Positions 1 to 7,528 of a DNA stretch of 12,309 bases are shown one piece after another. The stretch's first letter is position 1; each line of letters begins with the position of its first letter. Under the pieces are notes generated by a model, which saw only the letters and a list, made by a program, of their open reading frames with translations, was not told where the DNA came from and did not search any database. Where the stretch lies: NCBI GenBank assembly GCA_015489255.1, contig WGAD01000074.1, positions 1-12,309 on the forward strand, read 5' to 3'. Source of the stretch: Anaerolineales bacterium. Its GTDB lineage: Bacteria > Chloroflexota > Anaerolineae > Anaerolineales > Villigracilaceae. The translations under genes and the position numbers were made by a program.

Positions 1-1380
1 GGTCAATTCCTGCGCGATGAAACGGCGGCGGTTTTCCGCATCGCGCTGCGGGTCAGTCAAATAGGTTTCAATGGCATCCCGCAGTTCTCCAGGCGTGAAA
101 ACCGTCCGCCCGGCGCCCAGCGCGTTGACCCGCGCCGCGGTCGGCCAGGTGGGGATTTCGCGCAGCGGCACCCAAAACTTGCCCTTGTCCGCCCAGCCGC
201 GCGGCGATTCCAGGCAGGCGCTCACAAAGGGGGTATCGTGCAGGGCGGCTTCCACCACCATGGTGGAATAAATCGTCACCAGCACGTCGCTGTGTTTCAG
301 CATGGAAGCCTTTTCCGGGTAATCCTCGCCAGAATACCGCTCCAGGCCGCCCGGCATTTCGCGCGGTTCCACGATGTGAACATGCGGCGATCGCGCGGCG
401 ATGGCGTAAATCTCCTGCGCATCTTCACGGTAATGCGGAAAGTCCTTGAAATGGTTGGGATGCAGCCGGATGAGCAACTGCGCCGGCTGCGAAAAAGCGT
501 CCTGTTCCACCAGGTCAGTCAGCACCCGCACCAGGTGGGCGTTGGGCGTCACGCTCAGGGCGGTGGCGGCAAAGGAGATCAACCGCCGCTGCGGGTCGAG
601 GCCATGCAGGGCAAAATACGCCTCGCGGGTCATGTGCCAGCGCCCGTCGAGGTAGCTATCGTAAAGCGGCATACCGCCCACATGGACGCCCTCCGGCAGC
701 CAGTCCACGCCCGCGGTCAGCTCCCGCCGGTGGACCTCCGACCAGACGTTGGCATAGCGGACGAAGGCCCCCGGCAGCCCCTGGCTGCTGGGGTTATCCC
801 AGCCGACCACGGCCAGCATCAAAGGGATGCCGCGCCGTCCGGCCTGCCGCAGCAGGTATTGATCCAGCCGCCAGCCCGCCGTGTTCGATACGATCAGCGC
901 CGGTTGATAGCGGTCGAGCAGATCGCCATAGAGATCGGGGGTGAAGAGGGCGGCCTGCAAACGGCGAAAAGCCATCCGCAGGGGACGGACGCGCCGCAGC
1001 GCGTAGATCGCGGGGCGCAGGCCCCACAACACCCAGCGGCGGCGGCCGGTGGCCTCGGTCTCCTTACGGCGGCGGTGACTGTCCACATAAGTCAGCGGGA
1101 TGCGCGGCGAGGCCGTCGCCCGCCGAACGTGCTCGAAGAGCTCCTGCACGCCGGCCCAATACCCCCGTTGGTAGGCGCGGGCGCGGTCGTCGCGCAGGGA
1201 TTCGAAAACCACCCCCTCGCGGCCATATTTCGCCTGCAAAAGCGGCACCAGCGCTTTTTGCACCAGCACCACCGGGCGCACCCCTTTTTCCAGGATCCGG
1301 TCGAGGAGATCGGTCTCAAAAAGATAGGCCTGCGCCAGGCCCGTATCCAGCACGAAAAAAACGGTCGGGTTAGCGGTCAT
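1..1380 (-). CDS. GT-B-like surface-carbohydrate biosynthesis protein (3' end cut by window)
   Basis: The minus-strand frame is open for 460 codons to the window edge, so the C-terminus is missing. The protein starts MTANPTVFFVLDTGLAQAYL. Its N-terminal Rossmann half includes TPDLYGDLLDRYQPALIVSN (147-166) and LAVVGWDNPSSQGLPGAF (189-206). The second half has LISFAATALSVTPNAHLV (267-284), LLIRLHPNHFKD (302-313) and HSDVLVTIYSTMVVEAALHD (363-382). The RLHPN and YSTMVVEAAL blocks resemble those of GT-B proteins such as CDP-glycerol glycerophosphotransferases and capsule-synthesis proteins. It probably transfers or processes a sugar unit during glycan assembly; the substrate is unknown. The start overlaps the previous stop by 11 bases, has no clear ribosome site and so probably relies on coupling. 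A run of seven T falls at codons 7-9. Confidence 0.8.
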   Translation of the reverse strand, partial: MTANPTVFFVLDTGLAQAYLFETDLLDRILEKGVRPVVLVQKALVPLLQAKYGREGVVFESLRDDRARAYQRGYWAGVQELFEHVRRATASPRIPLTYVDSHRRRKETEATGRRRWVLWGLRPAIYALRRVRPLRMAFRRLQAALFTPDLYGDLLDRYQPALIVSNTAGWRLDQYLLRQAGRRGIPLMLAVVGWDNPSSQGLPGAFVRYANVWSEVHRRELTAGVDWLPEGVHVGGMPLYDSYLDGRWHMTREAYFALHGLDPQRRLISFAATALSVTPNAHLVRVLTDLVEQDAFSQPAQLLIRLHPNHFKDFPHYREDAQEIYAIAARSPHVHIVEPREMPGGLERYSGEDYPEKASMLKHSDVLVTIYSTMVVEAALHDTPFVSACLESPRGWADKGKFWVPLREIPTWPTAARVNALGAGRTVFTPGELRDAIETYLTDPQRDAENRRRFIAQELT

Positions 1381-2323
1381 AATACCAGTGGAAAATGCGG
1401 TTGTATAACCCCAGCAGCACCTTGCGGACGGGCGGCAGGTCCAGCAGCCGTTCGCGCCAGCCCGGCAGGCGGGAGGCGCGAACCGCCCGCTCGGAGAACT
1501 GCACCTGGGGGGTATTGCTCATGTTCATCGTCAGCGGGTCGGTGACCATCAGCCGCAAATAACCGGCGGCGTCCACGCGCTCGTCCAGCTGGCGCACCTG
1601 CCCCATGGGGCGGTCCATATCAAAGGGCAGAAACTCCCGCAAGACGCGCTTCCAGGCCACGAACTGCCAGTGCGAAGCGCCCACTTGCGCCGTCAGGCCG
1701 CGATAGCGGATGCGAATATCCTCCGTTTTGACGTAGCGGCGGCGGATGGTCTCCTCGTCCGCGCCCAGGCTCAGGTTGAAGTCGCGGTAATCTTCCCAGC
1801 GGACGAACTGCCCGCGCTCCAGCTGCGCGTCCGGCTCTTCTTCCGCCCAGCGCAGGGTGCTGCGGCACCATTCCATGCGGGTGCGGAAGGGGCGCGCCGT
1901 CACCATGCCCACGCGCGGGAAGCCCTCCAGCAATTCCAGCGAACGCGCCAGCCAGCCATCATGGAAGAGCACGTCGTTATCGGCATAGGCGATGATCTCG
2001 CCGGGCGCGCCGTCCAGGATGATGTTCCAGGCGCCGCCCTTGCCCAGGTTTTTTTCCGACAAAATCAGGTATTGGATGCGCCCCCGGGCCTGTTCCTCCA
2101 GCAGATAGTCGCGCACTTGCGGGCAGCTGCCGTTGTCGAACACCAGCAGGTCGAAGGGGAGGGTGGTACTGGCGTGCAGGCTGTCCAGGCAGGCGCGTAG
2201 CACTTCAGGCATGTGCTCGTAGAACCCGCTGATGAAGGGGATGTAATTGAGCACCGCCACCGTGATCCGCTCCGGTTTGGCGACCTGACCGACGAATTTG
2301 GCCGGGTTCTGTCCTTTGCGCAT
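1370..2323 (-). CDS. Family 2 glycosyltransferase (GT-A)
   Basis: A 317-residue GT2 protein. The N-terminus has TVAVLNYIP (21-29), then LLVFDNGSCPQVRDYL (59-74) with the family DNGS signature. The nucleotide-sugar pocket NLGKGGAWN (92-100) and YADNDVLFHDGWL (113-125) follow, with Asp-Asn-Asp as the metal-binding DxD. QLDERVDAAGY (245-255) probably supplies the catalytic acidic cluster (ED/DE). There is no signal peptide or transmembrane helix, but the basic, aromatic C-terminal tail (301-317) could contact the membrane. Likely role: inverting transfer of a sugar to the glycan at the cytoplasmic face; donor unknown. The start overlaps the preceding stop (TGATG) with GGAG nine bases upstream. 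The 3' end overlaps the next gene by 11 bases. Confidence 0.88.
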   Translation of the reverse strand: MRKGQNPAKFVGQVAKPERITVAVLNYIPFISGFYEHMPEVLRACLDSLHASTTLPFDLLVFDNGSCPQVRDYLLEEQARGRIQYLILSEKNLGKGGAWNIILDGAPGEIIAYADNDVLFHDGWLARSLELLEGFPRVGMVTARPFRTRMEWCRSTLRWAEEEPDAQLERGQFVRWEDYRDFNLSLGADEETIRRRYVKTEDIRIRYRGLTAQVGASHWQFVAWKRVLREFLPFDMDRPMGQVRQLDERVDAAGYLRLMVTDPLTMNMSNTPQVQFSERAVRASRLPGWRERLLDLPPVRKVLLGLYNRIFHWYYDR

Positions 2324-3207
2324 CAGGCTTTTCTCCAGCGTTGCAACAGACGATGGACACGCTCGGCGATGTCGTTCCCAAAATAAAACAGGGCGGCTAT
2401 CTCCAGCGCGCGCAAAAAACGGGATTTAGATAAGCCTACAGGCTGCAGGCCGTCCGCCGTCAGGCGATGGGTGACATCGGCCAGGGTGAAGCGGGTGGCC
2501 GCCCGTCCCCCGGCCAGGCGGATGTTTTCGAAGGTTTCCGGCTGACGGTAGTGCGGCACGCCACCCGGCAGGTGATGGTAATCGTGGTTCTGGTGGATGA
2601 TGAAGACGGAGGGCGTGCCATCGATCACCGGCCACCCCGCGCGGCGGGCTTTGTAAATCATCCAGTTGTCCCAGCCGGCGCGTCCGATGGCGAAATCGGG
2701 CATGTCGCGGAACAGGCGGCGGGGGAAAATGAAGTAGTCGCTGCCCGCCGGGGGGTGCAGTTTCCCCTCCTGCTGCGCCCGCTGGCGCAACGCCGCCGCC
2801 CAGCCCTCCTCACTGAAATCCAGCGGTTCGGTCACGTCCAGGTCCCAGCGCTGCCCAACCAGCAGGAAGTTCTCCACCCGCGCCGCAGCGCGGCGGGCCG
2901 CTTCCGTAAAATCGGGCAGCAACAAAATATCGGCGTTGACGTAGGCCAATAAGGGCGCTTCGGCGGCTTCCCGCGCCAGCTGGAAAATAGAAGAGACCAG
3001 CGGCGTGCCGTGCTGGTTGCGGCGCACGTCCGGCAAATGCAGCAGGCCAAATTCCGCCGCCGTTTCCGCCAGGCCGTCTTCCTCGCCGACCAAAATCACC
3101 TGCACATCCGGCAGGCGCAGCCAGGATTGAATGGCGTTGCGTTGGATGGTGCGAATGTGCGGATCGGTGAACGGCTTGGGGGCTGTGAAGATCGCCAGAT
3201 CGGGCAT
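2323..3207 (-). CDS. GT-A-like glycosyltransferase family protein, function uncertain
   Basis: A 294-residue protein of a poorly described group. Likely GT-A features are LLAYVNADILLLPDF (86-100), where Asn-Ala-Asp stands in the place of a DxD metal motif, RWDLDVTEPLDF (120-131), AGSDYFIFPRRLF (154-166), GRAGWDNWMIYKARRAG (175-191) and VFIIHQNHDYHH (201-212). The IHQNHDY motif near the end of the core is the most distinctive. The C-terminal 60 residues have a hydrophobic helix and a basic tail, consistent with peripheral membrane contact. I infer a glycosyltransferase acting on the exported glycan. The absence of a clean DxD makes this uncertain, and a GT-A-like sugar-binding protein is possible. 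The start overlaps the methyltransferase stop (TAATG) with AAGGA six bases upstream, and the stop overlaps the next ATG (TGATG). Confidence 0.72.
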   Translation of the reverse strand: MPDLAIFTAPKPFTDPHIRTIQRNAIQSWLRLPDVQVILVGEEDGLAETAAEFGLLHLPDVRRNQHGTPLVSSIFQLAREAAEAPLLAYVNADILLLPDFTEAARRAAARVENFLLVGQRWDLDVTEPLDFSEEGWAAALRQRAQQEGKLHPPAGSDYFIFPRRLFRDMPDFAIGRAGWDNWMIYKARRAGWPVIDGTPSVFIIHQNHDYHHLPGGVPHYRQPETFENIRLAGGRAATRFTLADVTHRLTADGLQPVGLSKSRFLRALEIAALFYFGNDIAERVHRLLQRWRKA

Positions 3208-4079
3208 TAAATTTCCTTCCAGGCCTGTTGGGAAAGATAACGCAGCAAAACCTTGCGCCGCAGCATGGCCAGGCGGCGTTTCAGCGCCACATTACGCTCG
3301 CCCTGGATGTTTTTCTGGGCGTAACGGGCATCGGGGCGCGCCAACGCCGTGATGTACAGCGGAATCAGATCCGAGCGGGGCCGTCCATGCGCTTCCATGA
3401 CCTCTACCCGATAACCCGCAGCGTACAGGGTCTGGCGCAGGGTATGCGGCGTGAAAGAAAAGTTGTGCGCCACTTCAAAAGACTGATGACCATACAGGTT
3501 CGGCACTTCCACCAGCAGCCAGCCGTCCGAGGCCAGCGCCGTTTTGCGCAAGCGGGAGAGATAACGCACCGGATCGGGCAGGTGTTCAACCACATGAGAC
3601 ATGGAAACGACATCGAAGGGGGCGTGTTCGGCCTGCGCAAGCGCGTCCAGATCGGGATACAAGGTCAGGTTGTGCTGGGCGGCATGACGCCGATAGGCCT
3701 CTCCCGGCTCCACGCCGACGACCTCAGCGCCAAATTCCTTGCGGACGTACAACAAGAGCTCCCCCGCCGATGCCCCAATGTCCAAAAAGCGGCCAATGGC
3801 GGGCACATGCGCTTGCAAAAAAGCGGTGAGTGCCTGGGCGCGGGCGCGCTGTACCAGCAAATCTTTGATGACCGGTTGATCGGTGCCCTGGTAAAGCCGT
3901 CTATACTCCGCAGCGTAAAAGACTTCGGCCTCTTCCGCCGTCATGCGCGGCGATTGAAACACCAGCCCGCAACTGGTGCACAACCGGTTGACCACCTGAT
4001 GCCCTTTGAAGGTGCGTTTATCGAACAACGTATGTTTTTCGCTGCCGCAAAGGGGGCATTTTCTCAATTCTTCCGGCAT
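3207..4079 (-). CDS. Class I SAM-dependent methyltransferase with N-terminal zinc ribbon
   Basis: A 290-residue protein. The N-terminal zinc-ribbon-like unit has CxxC pairs at residues 8/11 and 34/37 (CPLCGS, then CTSCGLVFQSPRM). The methyltransferase core follows: motif I FLDIGASAGE (98-107), VVGVEPGE (120-127), FDVVSMSHVVEHLPDP (155-170) and LVEVPN (189-194). This architecture is common in sugar-modification loci, where members are thought to methylate sugar or sugar-nucleotide groups; substrate unknown here. The C-terminus (265-290) is strongly basic and helical. I chose the ATG at 4079 because GAGAGG lies five bases upstream and it leaves a 16-base gap after the previous stop. The ATG at 4118 would overlap that gene by 23 bases and adds 13 residues that look unlike the family. 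The stop TAA overlaps the next ATG (TAATG). Confidence 0.86.
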   Translation of the reverse strand: MPEELRKCPLCGSEKHTLFDKRTFKGHQVVNRLCTSCGLVFQSPRMTAEEAEVFYAAEYRRLYQGTDQPVIKDLLVQRARAQALTAFLQAHVPAIGRFLDIGASAGELLLYVRKEFGAEVVGVEPGEAYRRHAAQHNLTLYPDLDALAQAEHAPFDVVSMSHVVEHLPDPVRYLSRLRKTALASDGWLLVEVPNLYGHQSFEVAHNFSFTPHTLRQTLYAAGYRVEVMEAHGRPRSDLIPLYITALARPDARYAQKNIQGERNVALKRRLAMLRRKVLLRYLSQQAWKEI

Positions 4080-4084
4080 GGTTT

Positions 4085-4090
4085 CCTCTC
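4085..4090 (-). promoter_or_regulatory. Ribosome site deciding the zinc-ribbon methyltransferase start
   Basis: GAGAGG lies five bases before the ATG at 4079, just ahead of the CxxC zinc-ribbon residues. It supports this start over the ATG at 4118, which lies inside the preceding gene. Confidence 0.6.
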
Positions 4091-4095
4091 TTTTC

Positions 4096-4923
4096 TCAAG
4101 CCCGGCGCTCGTCCACATCGAAGACCGATTTGTGCGGCACGCGGGCGTTGATGGCCTGCAATTGCGGTTCGGCCTGAACCAGCTTTAGCACCTCGCGCCA
4201 GGAAAAACCCGCAGACGGCCCCAGGCGGGAAAAAACAGCGCGCACAAAGCGCAGGTCCTCCTCTGTATCCACCGTCCAGCGCAGGCGGCCATAGTCTTCC
4301 TCGGCATGGAGCAAGACAGCATTCGCCACGCCTTCACGCTGGTAAAGGTAGGGCATCACATGTTCGCGTTCGTGAGGCAGGTCGGCGTTTTCCCAGGCGT
4401 ATTCCAGTGCGTCGAAGGTGCACACTTCCACGTCCAACCCGATGGGATACGTGCGCTTCCAGGGCGGGGGCAGACGGTTGGCGGCGAAGTCGAAGGGTAA
4501 GGCGCTGACGGGTAAATGGGAGATCGGCGCCAATCGGCGTCCGACGACCTCGTCCTGGGGCAACAATGCGCCCTGCAGGGCGCGGATGGTGCGATCGATG
4601 AGGCCCGGGTCAAGCAGCGGGCAGTCTGCCGTCACCCGGACGACTACATCGGCCAGCTGGGTGCGTGCTGCCTGGTAAACGCGGTCGAGGACATCGTGCA
4701 GGCTGCCGCGAAAGAGAAGCGCATCGCAATCGCGCGCCCATTCTGCAATGGGGTCATCTTCCGGCGTCGCGCTGGTGGCTACGATCACCTCGTCCACCAG
4801 CGCAGCCCGCTGCACGCGGCGCACCACATGGGTGAGCATGGGCAGCCCAGCGATAGGTTCAAGGACTTTGCCCGGCAGGCGTGAAGAACCCATCCGGGCC
4901 TGAATTACCGCAATGGTTCGCAA
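4096..4923 (-). CDS. SpsF-like nucleotidyltransferase (CMP-sugar synthetase family)
   Basis: A 275-residue cytidylyltransferase-family protein (PF02348-like, SpsF type). The N-terminal nucleotide-binding motif is IQARMGSSRLPGKVLEPIAG (7-26), followed by EVIVATSATPEDDPI (45-59). Further motifs are VVRVTADCPLLDPGLID (94-110), GLDVEV (162-167), EREHVMPYLY (185-194) and RWTVDTEEDL (215-224). Members sit beside spsE (NeuB-like) in spore-coat glycan operons and probably activate the nonulosonate with CTP. That activity is inferred here from the synthase upstream. The start codon is TTG (4921-4923): a stop in this frame lies seven bases further upstream and the family N-terminus begins exactly here. 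GGAG lies ten bases before it, and one base separates it from the previous stop. Some members with this fold are annotated only as glycosyltransferase-like, so substrate and activity remain open. Confidence 0.82.
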   Translation of the reverse strand: MRTIAVIQARMGSSRLPGKVLEPIAGLPMLTHVVRRVQRAALVDEVIVATSATPEDDPIAEWARDCDALLFRGSLHDVLDRVYQAARTQLADVVVRVTADCPLLDPGLIDRTIRALQGALLPQDEVVGRRLAPISHLPVSALPFDFAANRLPPPWKRTYPIGLDVEVCTFDALEYAWENADLPHEREHVMPYLYQREGVANAVLLHAEEDYGRLRWTVDTEEDLRFVRAVFSRLGPSAGFSWREVLKLVQAEPQLQAINARVPHKSVFDVDERRA

Positions 4924-4924
4924 A

Positions 4925-5350
4925 TCAGTTCATCTCCGGTTCGTCCCCCGCCGGGGCCGGAAGGGCGGTTTCTCCCGCCTGTTCCGCCGCCGGAGCGGGT
5001 GTTTCGGGTGCGGGTTCAGGTTTGGACTGCGCTGGCGCCGCCGGGGCCGGCGACGGGGCAGGCGTCTCCAAACGAGAGAGCTTCTGTTGCAGGGCTTCCA
5101 GTTCTTTTTCCAGTTTGGCCTGCTGCTTGCGCAAGCCAGAGGCCGCCATGCGGTGACGAATGGCCGAGGGCGCCATGATCAAAAGGCCGATCAGTACGCC
5201 GATCCCCAGCGCCAGCAGCAAAACCAGCGAAAGCGAACCGCTGACTTCCCAAAAGAAGAGAGAGATCGTCACTGGCGTAATGTTTTGCAGCGCAAAGATC
5301 ACCGCCAGGATCGCAATCAACAACCCCAGGACGACGAACAAGACCATCAT
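4925..5350 (-). CDS. LapA-domain (DUF1049-like) small membrane protein with coiled coil and Pro/Ala-rich tail
   Basis: A 140-141 residue protein. Two hydrophobic segments (about 2-22 and 39-60) flank ALQNITPVTISLFFWEVSGS (20-39), a pattern typical of the LapA domain. Next come a predicted coiled coil (about 73-95, KQQAKLEKELEALQQKLSRL) and a Pro/Ala/Glu-rich, probably disordered tail (97-137). In E. coli, LapA works with LapB in lipopolysaccharide assembly quality control. Here I infer only that it is an inner-membrane protein that might organise the glycan enzymes. The frame is open back to 5458, but the family pattern and a GGAGG at 5355-5359 place the start at the tandem ATG codons. The first (5350) gives an ATGA overlap with the previous stop and the second (5347) gives seven-base spacing. 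The GC-rich, low-complexity tail is encoded just before the stop. Confidence 0.8.
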   Translation of the reverse strand: MMVLFVVLGLLIAILAVIFALQNITPVTISLFFWEVSGSLSLVLLLALGIGVLIGLLIMAPSAIRHRMAASGLRKQQAKLEKELEALQQKLSRLETPAPSPAPAAPAQSKPEPAPETPAPAAEQAGETALPAPAGDEPEMN

Positions 5351-6444
5351 TCCACCTCCACCATTTGTTGGTAGGCATCCAGCAAAACCTGAAAATTTCG
5401 GCGCCAGTTGGCGCGGCTCTCGGCGGTTGCGCGCGCTCGTGCGCCGATCTGCGCCCAACGCCCGCGCTGCGACACCGCCTGTTTTATTTTATCAGTTAAC
5501 GCCGCCACATCGCCATCAGGGAAGAGCCAGCCGTTTTCGCCTTCGCGCACCCACTCGCAATTGGCCGGAATGTCCGAAACCAGGGCCGGCAGGCCGCAGG
5601 CCAGGGCTTCCATCAACGAGACCGAAGAGCCGTCCACATGCGAGGGGGAAATGTAGAGATCGGCCTGATGGTAGTAGCGCGGCAGTTCGGCCTGCGAGAT
5701 ATAGCCGGGGAAGCTGACGCGCTCCAACACGCCGCCGCGCTGGAAAATGCGCCGCAGGTCGGCGGCCAGCGGGCCATTGCCCAGCAGCAGCAGATGAAGG
5801 CGCGGGTCTTCGCGGGCCGCCTGCACAAAGGCACGAGCCAGCACATCCACGCCGTAGCGCGGATACCAGGAGCGGTTGCAAAAGAGGGTCACCGGCGCAT
5901 CGTCTGCAGGCGTTTCCGGCCAGGCGCGCGGGGTGAAGTGCGCCAGGTCCACGCCCCAGGGGAAGACGCGCGTCCGCTCGGGGTTCATGCCGTACCCAAT
6001 CGCGCCGCGGCGCGTGACTTCGGCGTCGCTGACGAAGAAATCCGCCCGCCGCAGCACAAAGCGGGTGACTCGCTCCATCCAGGCCGAGCGGTGGACGTCT
6101 TCCATCAGATCGAAGCCCCAGGACATGATCAGCCGCGGACGGAAACCGCTCAGCGTGGCCAGCAGGCCGGCGTCCTGGATCGGCCCGGCGTGGACCAGGT
6201 CGGGCCGCAGCCGCCGCAGCAGGCGGCGGAAGGCGGGGATCAGCCGCGGCAGGTCGCCCCAGCGGAAGGGCTGGTCGCGCCCTTCCCAGCGGACGAACTC
6301 AACCGCCGCCGGCACCAGCCGGTCGTCGCTGACGCGGTCGTTCCCCAGCCGCACGTAAAAGACTTCGTGCGGAGTCTCGGTCAGCGCAGCCAGGAAGCGG
6401 TGATCGTGGGGCGACCACGAGCGGCTGAGATAAACGACGCGCAT
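5347..6444 (-). CDS. Family 4 glycosyltransferase (GT-B)
   Basis: A 365-residue GT-B enzyme. The N-terminal acceptor domain includes DLVHAGPIQDAGLLATLSG (82-100) and LIMSWGFDLM (105-114). The linker is RVFPWGVDLAHF (159-170). The donor domain contains TLFCNRSWYPRYGVDVL (186-202), LLLGNGPL (219-226), VSFPGYISQAELPRYY (243-258), ADLYISPSHVDGSSVSLMEA (261-280) and CGLPALVSD (283-291). The GT4 EX7E motif appears as Asp271-x7-Glu279, with Asp replacing the first Glu; this variant is common in one GT4 subgroup. Likely role: a retaining transfer of a sugar onto the lipid-linked glycan at the cytoplasmic face; donor and linkage unknown. There is no signal peptide. The start overlaps the synthase stop by one base (TGATG), and its stop overlaps the next start. 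Confidence 0.88.
   Translation of the reverse strand: MRVVYLSRSWSPHDHRFLAALTETPHEVFYVRLGNDRVSDDRLVPAAVEFVRWEGRDQPFRWGDLPRLIPAFRRLLRRLRPDLVHAGPIQDAGLLATLSGFRPRLIMSWGFDLMEDVHRSAWMERVTRFVLRRADFFVSDAEVTRRGAIGYGMNPERTRVFPWGVDLAHFTPRAWPETPADDAPVTLFCNRSWYPRYGVDVLARAFVQAAREDPRLHLLLLGNGPLAADLRRIFQRGGVLERVSFPGYISQAELPRYYHQADLYISPSHVDGSSVSLMEALACGLPALVSDIPANCEWVREGENGWLFPDGDVAALTDKIKQAVSQRGRWAQIGARARATAESRANWRRNFQVLLDAYQQMVEVE
5355..5359 (-). promoter_or_regulatory. Ribosome site of the LapA-like gene with tandem ATG
   Basis: GGAGG precedes two consecutive ATG codons, four bases before the first and seven before the second. The spacing slightly favours the second (5347), which would shorten the protein by one residue and make a TGATG overlap with the glycosyltransferase stop. 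Confidence 0.55.
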
Positions 6445-7511
6445 CAGTCTTCCAGGTCCAGCCAGCGGATTTCTTTGCCGTAGGGCAAATCCACGCGGGC
6501 GCGTTTGCCCACCACCAGCGGGGCTTCCCAGGGCTGCACGGCGTAGGGCACGTTGGGGCGCAGGGCTTCCACCATGTCTTCGGTGATGGTCTCGCCGGCC
6601 TTGATGTCGCGGGCAGCCCGCAGACAGCGGCGTTGCAGCAGGTAGGTTTCCTTTTCATTTTCGGCCACGCGCTTGTCGGAGACGCCCAGCGAGCGCTCCA
6701 GGATGCGCACCTGTTCGACCATCTCGGCCCAGGAATCCGGGTTCATGGCGAATTTGTGATCCGGCCCTTCGCGGTCGTTATCGTCGGTGAAGTGGCGCTC
6801 GATCACACGGGCGCCCAGCGCCACCGCGCCGACGATCGGGGCCGGGCTGTGCATGTGGTCGGAAAGGCCGAGCACCACGTCCGGCCACATGGCGGCGTAG
6901 GTCTTGAGCACGTTCAGGTTGAGGTGATCGTAGTTCGCCGGGTCGGCGGTGTAGTTGGTGTTGCACTGCATCAGCACCACCTGTTTGTTGACCGGCAGCA
7001 CCATGCGCATGGCGCGGGCCACGTCGCTGATGTCGGCGGCGCCGGTGGCGATCAGCACCGGCTTGCCAAACTGCGCCATCTTCACCAGGCCGTCGGGCCA
7101 GGACATCAGCCCGGAGCCGGCCTTGTACGCCGGAACGTAGGGGTCAAGGTGCTCGATGGCGTCGTAGTCGTAGGGCGAGGACATGTAGTGGATGCCGACC
7201 TTGTCGCATTCTTCTTTCAGGATGGGCGTCCACTCGAAGGGGATCGAGGCGTCTTGATAGACTTCGAAGACGCTCTTCTTCCACTCCGCCTGGTGAGAAA
7301 GCTGGCCGCCCAGGGACTTGAAACCGTAATCCGAGACGATCTTGGGCGCGCGGAAGTTCTGGAACTTGGCCGCGTCCGCCCCGGCTTCCTTCGCCAGGCG
7401 GATGAGCCGTTTGGCGCGCTCCAGCGAGCCGTCGTGGTTGGCGGCGATGTCGGCGATGAAGTAGGTCGGGTGGTTGGGACCGATCAGGCGGTCACCGATT
7501 CTGATATCCAT
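6444..7511 (-). CDS. NeuB/SpsE-family nonulosonic acid synthase (PEP-condensing) with C-terminal SAF domain
   Basis: A 355-residue synthase. The TIM-barrel domain (about 1-285) shows FIADIAANHDG (18-28), KFQNF (49-53), YKAGSG (129-134), FGKPVLIATGA (148-158), LMQCNTNYT (180-188), LGLSDHM (214-220) and VIERHFTDDNDREGPDH (236-252). His219 and His240 correspond to the Mn-binding histidines of Neisseria NeuB, and Lys49 and Lys130 to its substrate-binding lysines. A SAF (antifreeze-like) domain begins at LRAARDIKAGETITEDMV (297-314). By family it condenses PEP with a HexNAc-type sugar to give a nonulosonic acid (sialic, legionaminic, pseudaminic or a relative); the exact sugar cannot be assigned. 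It is longer at the N-terminus than PseI, and its SAF domain lacks the usual RPG core (it has RPNVPYAVQPWE). Start ATG has AAGGAGG about ten bases upstream, the strongest such site in the window. Confidence 0.87.
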   Translation of the reverse strand: MDIRIGDRLIGPNHPTYFIADIAANHDGSLERAKRLIRLAKEAGADAAKFQNFRAPKIVSDYGFKSLGGQLSHQAEWKKSVFEVYQDASIPFEWTPILKEECDKVGIHYMSSPYDYDAIEHLDPYVPAYKAGSGLMSWPDGLVKMAQFGKPVLIATGAADISDVARAMRMVLPVNKQVVLMQCNTNYTADPANYDHLNLNVLKTYAAMWPDVVLGLSDHMHSPAPIVGAVALGARVIERHFTDDNDREGPDHKFAMNPDSWAEMVEQVRILERSLGVSDKRVAENEKETYLLQRRCLRAARDIKAGETITEDMVEALRPNVPYAVQPWEAPLVVGKRARVDLPYGKEIRWLDLED

Positions 7512-7521
7512 GTGGGAAATT

Positions 7522-7528
7522 CCTCCTT
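7522..7528 (-). promoter_or_regulatory. Strong Shine-Dalgarno site of the nonulosonate synthase
   Basis: AAGGAGG, fully complementary to the 16S rRNA tail, ends ten bases before the synthase ATG at 7511 and sits in the 17-base gap after the reductase stop. It is the best ribosome site in the window and one of few not relying on a start/stop overlap, suggesting the synthase is translated independently and strongly. Confidence 0.75.

Noticed and set aside
238..1545. Plus-strand open frame of 435 codons
   Set aside because: It runs opposite the GT-B-like gene, which is open to the window edge and has the RLHPN and YSTMVVEAAL blocks. The plus-strand product has no family signature.
3228..4151. 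Plus-strand open frame of 307 codons
   Set aside because: It is antisense to the zinc-ribbon methyltransferase, whose SAM and CxxC motifs are clear; no motif is seen in the shadow product.
5351..5458. N-terminal extension of the LapA-like protein to 5458
   Set aside because: The added 36 residues are Arg/Gly-rich, overlap the glycosyltransferase 3' end and would precede the first membrane segment, unlike the LapA family. GGAGG marks the later start.
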